From: Lachnoclostridium sp. UBA5890
Lineage (GTDB): Bacteria > Bacillota > Clostridia > Lachnospirales > Lachnospiraceae
NCBI GenBank assembly: GCA_002431395.1
Contig: DJEU01000032.1
Span: 186,001 to 250,000, forward strand
Direction: 5' to 3'
Length of the DNA: 64,000 nt
Shown: positions 42,460 to 51,399 of the stretch, in pieces
How the letters are laid out: each line of letters starts with the position of its first letter
How positions within the stretch are numbered: position 1 is the first letter of the stretch
Program-made: the position numbers and the translations under genes
The notes under the pieces: generated by a model
Database searches by the model: none
What the model was told of the DNA's origin: nothing
Seen by the model: the letters and a program-made list of their open reading frames with translations, nothing else

Positions 42460-45400
42460 ATGAACAGAGTAGGTATAGATATTGGCTCAACGACAGTCAA
42501 GATCGCGATTATCGACGAACAAAATAATATTTTATTTTCTGCATATGAACGTCACTACGCAAATATTCAGGAAACGCTTCGCGGCATCATCGAGCGCGCG
42601 TATGAGCAGCTCGGCGATCAGGCGATTGCACCGATGATCACCGGTTCCGGCGGATTAACGATCTCCGAACACCTTGACATTCCTTTTGTTCAGGAAGTTG
42701 TCAGCGTGGCAACCGCATTAAAAGATTTCGCTCCACAGACCGATGTAGCGATCGAACTCGGCGGGGAAGATGCTAAGATCATTTATTTCACCGGAGGAAT
42801 CGAACAGCGAATGAACGGAATCTGTGCCGGTGGTACCGGTTCTTTCATCGACCAGATGGCAACCTTGTTAAAAACAGATGCTGCCGGGCTCAATGAATAT
42901 GCCAAAGATTACCAGGCAATTTATCCGATTGCTTCCCGTTGTGGTGTATTTGCCAAAACGGACATTCAGCCGCTTATCAATGAAGGCGCCTCCAAACCGG
43001 ACCTCGCCGCTTCCATTTTTCAGGCGGTAGTCAACCAGACGATCAGTGGACTTGCCTGCGGTAAGCCAATCCGTGGAAATGTTGCTTTCTTAGGGGGACC
43101 GCTTCATTTCCTTACGGAATTAAAAGCCGCATTCATCCGCACTCTCGAGTTGACCGACGATGCGATCATTGCGCCGGAGCATTCCCATCTTTTTGCGGCA
43201 AGCGGTGCTGCGATGAATTCAAAAGGTGAAGGCGAGACAACATTAAAACAATTATTGGACAAATTGAGCAGCAAGATCCATATGGAATTTGAAGTAACCC
43301 GTATGGAACCATTGTTTGCTTCCGAAAAGGAATACGAAGACTTTACGGCACGCCACAACAATCATGCCGTGAAAAAGGGAAATCTTGCCGATTACGAAGG
43401 AAATGTCTTCCTCGGAATCGATGCCGGTTCCACGACGACCAAAGTCGCTCTCGTCGGAGAAGACGGATCGCTTTTGTATTCGTTTTATGACAATAACAAC
43501 GGAAGTCCGCTGAAAACGACGATCAAGGCCGTGAAGGAAATTTATGAACTTCTTCCGGACAGCGCAACGATCGTCCGCTCCTGCTCTACCGGTTACGGTG
43601 AAGCATTGATCAAGTCTGCCCTGATGTTGGACGAGGGGGAAGTCGAGACGGTATCCCATTATTATGCCGCTTCTTTCTTCGAGCCAAACGTAGACTGTAT
43701 CCTCGACATCGGCGGACAGGATATGAAATGTATCAAGATTAAAAACCACTCGGTTGACAGCGTGCAGTTAAATGAGGCCTGCTCTTCCGGTTGTGGTTCC
43801 TTTATCGAAACCTTTGCCCGCTCCTTGAATTACGGGGTCAAAGATTTTGCGAAACTGGCCTTATTTGCCGAAAATCCGATCGACCTTGGATCGCGTTGTA
43901 CGGTATTTATGAACTCCAAAGTAAAGCAGGCACAGAAGGAAGGCGCTACGGTAGCCGACATTTCCGCCGGTCTTGCTATTTCTGTTATTAAAAATGCATT
44001 ACTGAAAGTAATCAAACTGACGGATCCGAAAGATCTCGGAACCAATGTCGTCGTGCAAGGAGGAACCTTCTACAACGATGCGGTTCTCCGCAGTTTTGAA
44101 CGTGTCTCCGGCTGCCAGGCAGTGCGCCCGGACATCGCCGGCATCATGGGAGCTTTTGGTGCTGCCCTGATCGCACGGGAACATTACGAAGAAGGAATGC
44201 CTACGACCATGCTTCCTTTAGAGGATATCATTGCTTTGAAATTTGAAAGCTCGATGTCTCGCTGTAAAGGATGTACGAACCAGTGCCGCCTCACGATCAA
44301 CAAATTTACCGGCGGCCGCCAGTTTATCTCCGGAAACCGCTGTGAACGTGGTCTTGGAATTGCCAAAAAGAAAAAAGATGTTCCAAACTTATTTGAATAT
44401 AAAAACAAACGATTATTTGACCATTACAAACCATTGACTGCGGACAAAGCATACCGTGGCAAAGTCGGCATTCCACGTGTTTTGAATATGTACGAGGATT
44501 ACCCATTCTGGTTTACGTTCTTCACGGAACTTGGTTACGAAGTCGTTCTTTCACCAAAGTCCAGCCGGAAGATTTACTCTCTGGGAATCGAATCCATCCC
44601 AAGTGAGTCCGAATGTTACCCGGCAAAACTGGCACACGGTCATGTCATGTGGCTGATCCATCAGGGTCTGGATTACATCTTCTACCCTTGTGTGCCTTAC
44701 GAACGCTGTGAATTTGAGGGTGCCGGCAATCATTACAATTGTCCGATCGTTACCTCTTATGGCGAAAACATTAAAAACAACGTCGAGGAGCTTGCTGGTT
44801 CTGACATTATTTTCCAGAATCCATTTCTTTCTTTTGAAAGTGAAAAAATTCTTACCGACGAATTGGTAAAAGTGATCTCAAAGGCAAATGGCATCGCGGA
44901 GTCTGAGATCCGTCAGGCCGCACACATCGCCTTTGAGGAATTGACCGAAACGAGAGAAGATATCAAACGCAAAGGAGAAGAAGTCCTGAAATGGATGAAA
45001 GACAACGGCAAACATGGTATTGTCCTTGCCGGCCGTCCGTATCACATCGATCCGGAGATCAACCACGGAATTCCGGAATTGATCACTTCTTACGATATCG
45101 CCGTTCTTTCCGAAGACAGCGTGTCGCATCTGGAACCGATCAACCGCCCTACGATCGCGATGGATCAATGGATGTATCATTCCCGTTTGTATGCGGCCGC
45201 AACCTTTGTCCGCACCCAGGATAACCTGGATATGATCCAGTTAAATTCCTTTGGCTGTGGTCTGGATGCGGTAACAACGGATCAGGTCAATGATATCTTG
45301 ACGGGTTCCAATAAGATCTGTACCGTCCTTAAGATTGACGAAGTAAACAACTTGGGAGCCGCCAGGATCCGTATCCGTTCACTGATCTCTGCCGTAAAAG

Positions 45401-46674
45401 ACCGGGAACGAAAGGGCGTAAAAGCAGAGGTAAAAGACGCTGCTTACCACCGCGTCATCTTTACCGAGGAAATGCGTAAAAACTATACGATCCTCGCACC
45501 ACAGATGTCGCCGATCCACTTTGATATGGTCGTTCCGGCACTTGCTGCTGCCGGTTATAACATTGTTCAGCTTCCTACCGGAGAGGACGAATTGGATTAC
45601 GGTCTCAAATATGTTAATAATGATGCCTGCTATCCTTCTCTTCTTGTCGTTGGACAGTTTATGAAAGCTTTGCTTTCCGGAAAATACGACCTTGACCGCA
45701 CCGCCATCATCATCACACAGACCGGTGGTGGATGCCGTGCGACAAACTATATCGGATTTATCCGCCGTGCCCTGCGCAAAGCCGGCATGGAACAGGTACC
45801 GGTTATCTCATTGAGTGCGGGTGTAGAAAAGAATCCGGGATTCAAGATCAACTACCGCCTCCTCAATGGAGCCATTCAGGCTTTGGTTTATGGCGATTTG
45901 TTTATGCGTGTCGTTTACAAAACCCGCCCTTACGAAAAAGTGCCGGGTTCTGTCAATGCCCTTCATGAAAAATGGAAACAGATCTGTATCGAAGCGGTAA
46001 AACATCCGAAACGTTCGGAATTCCACAAAAACATCCGTGGAATTATCAAAGATTTTGATACCATCGAACTTCGCGATGATGTAAAGAAACCAAAAGTTGG
46101 TATCGTCGGCGAGATTTTGGTAAAATATCTGCCGGCCGCCAACAACTATATCGTTAAACTGCTGGAAGAAGAAGGCGCTGAAGCCGTATGTCCGGACATG
46201 CTGGACTTCTTCATGTACAGTGCTTACAATAACATTTTTAAAGTGGAACACCTTGGCAAACCATCCTCTACGAAACTGCTTTCCAAAGCCGCCATCTGGT
46301 TTATGGAACGGTATCGTAAGGTAATGCGCCAGGCACTCGAAGAAAGTAACCGTTTTGAGCCACCGGCAAATATCTATCAATTGGCGGATTATGCCGCTCC
46401 ATTCGTATCTGCCGGCAATCAGACCGGCGAGGGCTGGTTCCTCACCGGTGAAATGATCGAACTGATTCACAGCGGTGTACCAAACATCGTTTGTACGCAG
46501 CCATTTGGCTGTCTGCCAAACCATGTCGTTGGAAAAGGTGTGATCAAACAGCTCCGCTCCGCCTTCCCAGACGCCAACATCGTAGCCGTTGACTACGACC
46601 CGGGCGCCAGCGAAGTAAATCAGTTGAATCGAATCAAACTGATGTTAGCGACAGCGAACGAGAATATGAAGTAA
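42460..46674 (+). CDS. Acyl-CoA dehydratase activase-related giant protein (BadF/DUF2229/HgdB-like)
   Basis: 1404 aa from the ATG with GGAGG 5 nt upstream. It has two actin-fold BadF/HgdC-type ATPase domains: residues 1-270 (VGIDIGSTTVKIAI, CAGGTGSFIDQMA) and 320-580 (GIDAGSTTTKVALVG, CSSGCGSFIETFA). Each carries the cysteine that ligates the bridging 4Fe-4S cluster in HgdC. A CKGCTNQC cluster near 607 opens the DUF2229 region, and the C-terminal 600 aa resemble the HgdB-like dehydratase subunit. The family is widespread in anaerobes and proposed to drive ATP-dependent single-electron reductions; the substrate is unknown. One of only two plus-strand genes here. Confidence 0.93.
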   Translation: MNRVGIDIGSTTVKIAIIDEQNNILFSAYERHYANIQETLRGIIERAYEQLGDQAIAPMITGSGGLTISEHLDIPFVQEVVSVATALKDFAPQTDVAIELGGEDAKIIYFTGGIEQRMNGICAGGTGSFIDQMATLLKTDAAGLNEYAKDYQAIYPIASRCGVFAKTDIQPLINEGASKPDLAASIFQAVVNQTISGLACGKPIRGNVAFLGGPLHFLTELKAAFIRTLELTDDAIIAPEHSHLFAASGAAMNSKGEGETTLKQLLDKLSSKIHMEFEVTRMEPLFASEKEYEDFTARHNNHAVKKGNLADYEGNVFLGIDAGSTTTKVALVGEDGSLLYSFYDNNNGSPLKTTIKAVKEIYELLPDSATIVRSCSTGYGEALIKSALMLDEGEVETVSHYYAASFFEPNVDCILDIGGQDMKCIKIKNHSVDSVQLNEACSSGCGSFIETFARSLNYGVKDFAKLALFAENPIDLGSRCTVFMNSKVKQAQKEGATVADISAGLAISVIKNALLKVIKLTDPKDLGTNVVVQGGTFYNDAVLRSFERVSGCQAVRPDIAGIMGAFGAALIAREHYEEGMPTTMLPLEDIIALKFESSMSRCKGCTNQCRLTINKFTGGRQFISGNRCERGLGIAKKKKDVPNLFEYKNKRLFDHYKPLTADKAYRGKVGIPRVLNMYEDYPFWFTFFTELGYEVVLSPKSSRKIYSLGIESIPSESECYPAKLAHGHVMWLIHQGLDYIFYPCVPYERCEFEGAGNHYNCPIVTSYGENIKNNVEELAGSDIIFQNPFLSFESEKILTDELVKVISKANGIAESEIRQAAHIAFEELTETREDIKRKGEEVLKWMKDNGKHGIVLAGRPYHIDPEINHGIPELITSYDIAVLSEDSVSHLEPINRPTIAMDQWMYHSRLYAAATFVRTQDNLDMIQLNSFGCGLDAVTTDQVNDILTGSNKICTVLKIDEVNNLGAARIRIRSLISAVKDRERKGVKAEVKDAAYHRVIFTEEMRKNYTILAPQMSPIHFDMVVPALAAAGYNIVQLPTGEDELDYGLKYVNNDACYPSLLVVGQFMKALLSGKYDLDRTAIIITQTGGGCRATNYIGFIRRALRKAGMEQVPVISLSAGVEKNPGFKINYRLLNGAIQALVYGDLFMRVVYKTRPYEKVPGSVNALHEKWKQICIEAVKHPKRSEFHKNIRGIIKDFDTIELRDDVKKPKVGIVGEILVKYLPAANNYIVKLLEEEGAEAVCPDMLDFFMYSAYNNIFKVEHLGKPSSTKLLSKAAIWFMERYRKVMRQALEESNRFEPPANIYQLADYAAPFVSAGNQTGEGWFLTGEMIELIHSGVPNIVCTQPFGCLPNHVVGKGVIKQLRSAFPDANIVAVDYDPGASEVNQLNRIKLMLATANENMK

Positions 46675-46683
46675 AAACTGCAC

Positions 46684-46750
46684 CCCACTGCCATTTCTTG
46701 CGAGACGAATATGCGCAAGCGCATATAGTCTCGCAAGAAATGGCAGTGGG
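46684..46750. terminator. Long hairpin between activase and AbiE genes, core copy 1
   Basis: A perfect 23-bp stem (46684-46706 with 46728-46750) is capped by an inner hairpin ATATGCGC-AA-GCGCATAT (46709-46726). It lies between two convergent genes. On the minus strand a TTTTT run follows at a distance of 6 nt, so it can serve as a bidirectional terminator. Its central 23 nt match the leuA terminator core at 48262-48284 in reverse orientation (22 of 23). Confidence 0.75.
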
Positions 46751-46760
46751 CTGTTATAAG

Positions 46761-47579
46761 TTAAAAGTCTACGAATGTATTTTGCATCGTAAACAAAAAG
46801 TCTAATATTTTTTTCAAAATTTCATCTATTGATTCATCCAGCCAGCGCTTATCACTATGATCAACTCTATCACAATATTGTTTATTTTCAAAAGTTTTTT
46901 GGATTCTTTGAACCACTTCTGTTATATTATTCTCTCTCATATTCTTATCATTATAAACAAATTTCGTTAAACAATCATTCAATTTACTATTATTAACTTT
47001 GTCACATAAAAAATATAAATCGAAAATATCTTTATATCTCGTGCTAAACGCACCAAATTTCAACAAAGATCTTATCTTCTCTGCAAACATTTGCTCTTTT
47101 GAATTTGCCAATAACGATATTCCTTTGTTATCACTGACAATTTCAAAACAATATTCTTCTTGATCAATCTGCAAATGTTTATGTACTCCAAAATCAATTT
47201 TACTTTGAACACTTGTTTTTTCTGAATCCGTTACCAGTATTTTAACACTTTTCCCCTTATAATCCTGCTGATTCAATTCTGTAATCTGTGATATTCTTTC
47301 AATCGTTATATCAGGAAACACATTCAGTCTTTGTATGAATAAATCAATAGACTGATCAGATAAAGAATATTTTATAAAGTCTATATCAATATCCTGTGTA
47401 GCTCTTCGATTATTCTTTGTTAAATCTCTCATTAACACTCCACCTTTAATTGTTACATTATTCGAAAAAACACTTTGGGATATTGCCTTTAAAACAATAT
47501 CCTGACACACACGTGCTCTTGCGTCTTGCTTTGAATATCCGCTATCTTCTAATTTTAAAATCATATCCCTAATTATCAC
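46761..47579 (-). CDS. AbiEii/AbiGii family toxin, nucleotidyltransferase
   Basis: 272 aa. The nucleotidyltransferase core is visible as KGGVLMRDLTKNNRRATQDIDIDF (GG and DxD metal ligands, residues 45-68), plus EQMFAEKIRSLLKFG and RYKDIFDLY near residues 165-190. AbiEii toxins bind GTP and modify target RNA; AbiE systems abort phage infection or stabilise plasmids. The start is GTG, placed directly after the antitoxin's TAA with GGAGG 8 nt upstream. Base composition is markedly AT-rich compared with flanking genes, suggesting horizontal gain. Confidence 0.88.
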   Translation of the reverse strand: MIIRDMILKLEDSGYSKQDARARVCQDIVLKAISQSVFSNNVTIKGGVLMRDLTKNNRRATQDIDIDFIKYSLSDQSIDLFIQRLNVFPDITIERISQITELNQQDYKGKSVKILVTDSEKTSVQSKIDFGVHKHLQIDQEEYCFEIVSDNKGISLLANSKEQMFAEKIRSLLKFGAFSTRYKDIFDLYFLCDKVNNSKLNDCLTKFVYNDKNMRENNITEVVQRIQKTFENKQYCDRVDHSDKRWLDESIDEILKKILDFLFTMQNTFVDF

Positions 47580-48122
47580 TTAAAGCACCTCCAATTGTAT
47601 CGTTTTCATAACCAAATTGGTCTTAGGCAATTTCTCAGCATATTCCTCCACAAGTTGGAAATCGAGTTCATATATTATTTTACGATAATTTCTTAGAATT
47701 TCTTTATAATAGTCAAACGGCATTTTATTCTTTTTCCTAATAAGTTCAATCAACAACCTTTCTTTTGAAAAAACACGAATATCATCCCCACAGTAATTTA
47801 TTATTTCAACACCAATATCCAAACTATTATTATTATCAAAAATCTGTTTAACACTCTTATCAACTATCTTACTTGCGTTTTTATCTGTCGCAAGATAATA
47901 ATATAATGGTATCGTATCTGTCAATCCTTGATAGTAAAATGCACTATTCAATGTAAATACTGCATGAGGATACTTCTTTTCTATAACAGCTGTATCCGAC
48001 TCACATCTACTATTCGAATATATTCCCGGTTCCATTTTGTACAATTTTCCTTCTTGTATTGCTTTCTTTATCCTATAATCGGTGCCATACTTTTTTATGC
48101 ATTCAGCATATGAAAAAATCAT
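47580..48122 (-). CDS. AbiEi-like antitoxin
   Basis: 180 aa. The N-terminal part has the winged-helix pattern of AbiEi antitoxin domains (YRIKKAIQEGKLYKMEPGIYSN), followed by the C-terminal AbiEi domain (HAVFTLNSAFYYQGLTDTIP, FSKERLLIELIRKKNKMPFD). In studied systems AbiEi represses its own promoter and neutralises the AbiEii toxin without protein contact (type IV). It precedes the toxin with no gap. AT-rich like the toxin gene. GGGGATGAAGAG precedes the ATG, a weaker site than most here. Confidence 0.82.
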   Translation of the reverse strand: MIFSYAECIKKYGTDYRIKKAIQEGKLYKMEPGIYSNSRCESDTAVIEKKYPHAVFTLNSAFYYQGLTDTIPLYYYLATDKNASKIVDKSVKQIFDNNNSLDIGVEIINYCGDDIRVFSKERLLIELIRKKNKMPFDYYKEILRNYRKIIYELDFQLVEEYAEKLPKTNLVMKTIQLEVL

Positions 48123-48174
48123 CTCTTCATCCCCTTTAAGTTTTTTTACGTATTTTTTATATTTTTACGGACAA

Positions 48175-48199
48175 ATACTTTAATTTTAAATAAAAGTAT
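48175..48199. promoter_or_regulatory. Inverted repeat over the AbiE promoter, candidate antitoxin operator
   Basis: ATACTTT (48175-48181) mirrors AAAGTAT (48193-48199) with 11 nt between. The right arm overlaps the -10. AbiEi proteins are known to bind inverted repeats at their promoter. Confidence 0.45.
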
Positions 48200-48223
48200 A
48201 CCTTGGATTAACGGATATGTCAA
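48195..48223 (-). promoter_or_regulatory. AbiE operon promoter
   Basis: -35 TTGACA (48218-48223), 17-nt spacer, -10 TATACT (48195-48200) on the minus strand, about 70 nt before the antitoxin start. Confidence 0.8.
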
Positions 48224-48233
48224 TAGAATAATT

Positions 48234-48311
48234 AAAAAAGCCCCATATATTTCTATCAAACCTATATGCGCCTGCGCATATTCGGTGAACATGGAAATAT
48301 ATGGGGGCTTT
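48234..48311 (-). terminator. leuA terminator with extended stem, core copy 2
   Basis: Arms 48238-48253 (AAGCCCCATATATTTC) and 48294-48311 pair with one bulged G. On the minus strand they are followed by a run of Ts (48234-48239). The apical part holds ATATGCGC-CT-GCGCATAT (48264-48281), matching the hairpin at 46684-46750 in the opposite orientation. Confidence 0.85.
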
Positions 48312-48323
48312 ACGTTCTTATAA

Positions 48324-50015
48324 TTACTCTTTCACTGCTTCATTTGCAATAAAGCGGTTTACGGCACTAAACAATGCACGGATGGAAGCACGGGTAATAT
48401 TGGAACTGATTCCCACACCGTGAGTCACGATTCCGCGGCTCTCGTCCATCAGATGGATATATGCTGCTGCCTGTGCGTTGGATCCCATCTGCAGTGCATG
48501 CTCGGTGTAATCCAATACCTTGATCGGCATATTGATCTCTGCCTGCAGTCCACGCTGTACAGCGTCAATCGGACCATTGCCATAGGCTTCGATCGTTTTT
48601 TCGTTTCCTTCAAATGTATAAGTCAGATAAACTTTTGTATCAAATCCACTTTCCGGCATTTCTTCGCTGAGGTCTTCTACTTTCAAGCGACGGAAGTGAT
48701 ATGGCTCTTTGCGGTCGATATAATGTGCTTTAAATTCTGACATAATCTGATCCGGTGCCACTTCACCCTGCTTTTCGGAGATTTTCTGGATTACATCAGC
48801 AAATTCCTTGTGCATGCTCTTTGGAAGTTTGAAACCAAAGTAGGTATCCATAACAAAGGCTACACCGCCCTTTCCGGACTGGCTGTTGATACGGACAATT
48901 GGTTCGTACTCTCTTCCCAGATCACTCGGATCGATTGGAAGATATGGAACTTCCCAGTGTTCATTGCCACGCTCATGCATTGCCTGAACCCCTTTATTGA
49001 TTGCATCCTGATGAGAACCGGAGAATGCGGTAAATACCAATTTACCTGCATATGGATGACGCATATCGATATCCATTTTATTGCATCTCTCGTATACATC
49101 GATGATCTCATTTACATTTTCAATCTCCAATTCCGGATTGATTCCCTGGGAGAACATATTGTAAGCAATATTCAAAACGTCCACGTTTCCGGTACGTTCT
49201 CCATTTCCAAACAGCGTTCCTTCTACACGGTCAGCGCCGGCAAGCATTGCCAGTTCGGCAGATGCCACCGCTGTACCACGGTCATTGTGTGGGTGGATAC
49301 TCAAGATAACACGCTCACGGTCTTTGAAGTGAGTTGACATCCATTCAATCTGATCGGCATAAACATTTGGTGTATTCATCTCTACGGTAGATGGCAGGTT
49401 GATGATCACCTTTTTGTCTTTGGAAGCGCCCCATTCATCCAGGACTGCCTCACATACTTCCAAGGCATACGGAAGTTCTGTTCCGGTAAAACTCTCCGGA
49501 GAATACTCTAAGATTACTTCTCCATCGTAATCTTTCATATATTTTTTAACCATCTTGGTTCCATCAATCGCAATCTGTTTTACTTCGTCCTGTGACATAT
49601 GGAATACTACATCACGCTGCAATGTGGAAGTAGAATTGTAAATGTGTACGATTGCACGTTTGATTCCCTTCAGGGATTCAAATGTCTTTTGAATCAGGTG
49701 CTCACGGCACTGCGTCAAAACCTGAACCGTCACATCATCCGGAATCAGATTTCTCTCAACCAATTGTCTCAAAAAATCATATTCAATCTGGGATGCACTC
49801 GGAAATCCAATTTCAATTTCCTTAAATCCCAGTTTTACAAGCAGGTTAAAGAATTCAATTTTCTCTTCTACTACCATCGGCTCGATCAAAGCCTGGTTAC
49901 CATCTCTCAAATCCACGCTACACCAAATCGGTGCTTTCTCAATTTCTTTATTTGGCCAGGTACGCTCTTTAAAATCTACGACCGGCACTCTTTTGTATCG
50001 TTTATAGTTTAACAT
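48324..50015 (-). CDS. leuA: 2-isopropylmalate synthase
   Basis: 563 aa, the length of the LeuA type 2 group. The TIM-barrel start WCSVDLRDGNQAL and the metal site HPHNDRGTA (near residue 244) are intact, and a C-terminal regulatory LeuA dimer domain is present. It condenses acetyl-CoA with 2-oxoisovalerate, the first committed step of leucine synthesis. It is transcribed alone from its own promoter; the 91-nt upstream gap has no room for a T-box or leader-peptide attenuator. GGATG lies 8 nt before the ATG. Confidence 0.95.
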   Translation of the reverse strand: MLNYKRYKRVPVVDFKERTWPNKEIEKAPIWCSVDLRDGNQALIEPMVVEEKIEFFNLLVKLGFKEIEIGFPSASQIEYDFLRQLVERNLIPDDVTVQVLTQCREHLIQKTFESLKGIKRAIVHIYNSTSTLQRDVVFHMSQDEVKQIAIDGTKMVKKYMKDYDGEVILEYSPESFTGTELPYALEVCEAVLDEWGASKDKKVIINLPSTVEMNTPNVYADQIEWMSTHFKDRERVILSIHPHNDRGTAVASAELAMLAGADRVEGTLFGNGERTGNVDVLNIAYNMFSQGINPELEIENVNEIIDVYERCNKMDIDMRHPYAGKLVFTAFSGSHQDAINKGVQAMHERGNEHWEVPYLPIDPSDLGREYEPIVRINSQSGKGGVAFVMDTYFGFKLPKSMHKEFADVIQKISEKQGEVAPDQIMSEFKAHYIDRKEPYHFRRLKVEDLSEEMPESGFDTKVYLTYTFEGNEKTIEAYGNGPIDAVQRGLQAEINMPIKVLDYTEHALQMGSNAQAAAYIHLMDESRGIVTHGVGISSNITRASIRALFSAVNRFIANEAVKE

Positions 50016-50059
50016 CTCTTACATCCTCTCTTTTCAAATCAAATTCTTTCCAATACTTT

Positions 50060-50087
50060 ATTTTACACCAAAATACAGGAAAGTCAA
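50060..50087 (-). promoter_or_regulatory. leuA promoter
   Basis: -35 TTGACT (50082-50087), 16-nt spacer, -10 TAAAAT (50060-50065) on the minus strand. An ATAGTAC/GTACTAT dyad (50091-50110) lies immediately upstream. Confidence 0.65.
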
Positions 50088-50106
50088 GTCATAGTACAAG
50101 TACGTA

Positions 50107-51399
50107 CTATTCTGCTGGGGTAGCAGTCGGCTCTTCCGTCGGTTTCTCCACGTTATCCTCCGACTGCGTAAGTAGGACTTCTACCCTCACTTTTGATTTT
50201 AGTTTGAGATTCTCCGGCAGATCGAACTGGACTTCTACCGTATGCCGTCCGGCAGACAGTCCCTTGACATCAATATACGCACCAAGTGTCGTCAATGTCA
50301 ATTTGCTCAGATCGTCTTCGCCTCCCTGTACAGTCACGCTGTTTCGTTTATTTTCATTCACATACGTAAAATTCAGATTATTGGGAAGGTTCTTCACATT
50401 AATATCGGAATTTACAAAAGAAAACGTACGCTTTCCATTTTTTTCGATCACACAGCGGATCGAAACGGTTGTATTTTCTTCTGTCAGTTTACATCCGGTA
50501 TTGTACAGATATTGGGTCAGATCGATTTCCTGCTCAACATCTGTCTTGGCTCCCTCGACAGAAATCGGAACCTTAATGGATTTAACATTTTCCAGATCGG
50601 ATTTCTTTCCGGAAATGACTACGCTATCCGGTTTATAATCCGTCTGTACATGACGGTAGCCCGAAGCCGGTGTGCCCGTCGCCTCTACATAAAGCGGAAT
50701 GGTCTTCGTCGGAACGACCTCGACTTCCACATGAATGGTATCATTGCTGAAAGTTACATTGGAAGAATCGATAACTTCTCCTTCACTGTCATATAAAATT
50801 GGAGTTACATCCGCTGAAAAATTGCTGTTTTGCCCTTTCAGCTGCACTACCGCACCGATGGAATCTACCTTCTTAATCTTTGACTTCCCACCGGAAATCT
50901 CTATGATATTTGGCTGCGCCGTAATGTCTCCAAGAACATAGGATTCTGCCAGTTCACCTTCCGTATCAATCTGGACACGGACCTGCTGGCTCTCCTTTTC
51001 CTCCAGCGAGATACGAAGCACCTCATTATTCCAGTCAAGTTCTACATTTTCCTTTGTTGCCTTATTTAATTTCACCTGAATCCCGGCCGTATTTACCGTA
51101 GACAGTTTACTCAGATCCGCCGTCGCCGTAAAATCATCATTGGTCAGTTCTTCTACAAAGCTGCGCTTTCCTTTCACAACCACATCTACCATATCGCCGT
51201 CAACCACTTCATATACCTGGTTTAACGACGTAATGACATTTTCATTGATTACTTTAACCGGAATATCCGTAAACGTCTTTGTAATCGTCGGATCGGTGGT
51301 ATTAATGATCACAAGCCAGACAATAAATGCCACAACAAGAGAGATCACTTTTAATCCGAAATTATTCATCAATTTGCTTTTCATCCACTTGTTTTTCAT
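50107..51399 (-). CDS. cdaR: YbbR-domain protein, CdaA regulator (CdaR)
   Basis: 430 aa from the ATG with GGGGG upstream. An N-terminal transmembrane helix (about residues 14-34, LKVISLVVAFIVWLVI) is followed by about four extracytoplasmic YbbR repeats (for example TFTDIPVKVINENVI, IPLYVEATGTPASGYR) and a Glu/Thr-rich end. CdaR binds the membrane cyclase CdaA and modulates it. The gene overlaps cdaA by 38 nt, a conserved arrangement. Confidence 0.92.
   Translation of the reverse strand: MKNKWMKSKLMNNFGLKVISLVVAFIVWLVIINTTDPTITKTFTDIPVKVINENVITSLNQVYEVVDGDMVDVVVKGKRSFVEELTNDDFTATADLSKLSTVNTAGIQVKLNKATKENVELDWNNEVLRISLEEKESQQVRVQIDTEGELAESYVLGDITAQPNIIEISGGKSKIKKVDSIGAVVQLKGQNSNFSADVTPILYDSEGEVIDSSNVTFSNDTIHVEVEVVPTKTIPLYVEATGTPASGYRHVQTDYKPDSVVISGKKSDLENVKSIKVPISVEGAKTDVEQEIDLTQYLYNTGCKLTEENTTVSIRCVIEKNGKRTFSFVNSDINVKNLPNNLNFTYVNENKRNSVTVQGGEDDLSKLTLTTLGAYIDVKGLSAGRHTVEVQFDLPENLKLKSKVRVEVLLTQSEDNVEKPTEEPTATPAE

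Noticed and set aside
49999..50030. Shared AGGATGTAAGAG leader before leuA and the glycosyltransferase gene at 39350
   Set aside because: A 15-nt match including the ATG between two sites can occur by chance in 64 kb, and nothing else is shared.
50016..50106. T-box or leader-peptide control of leuA
   Set aside because: The gap is only 91 nt, has a simple promoter close to the start codon, and shows no T-box motif or leucine-rich leader.
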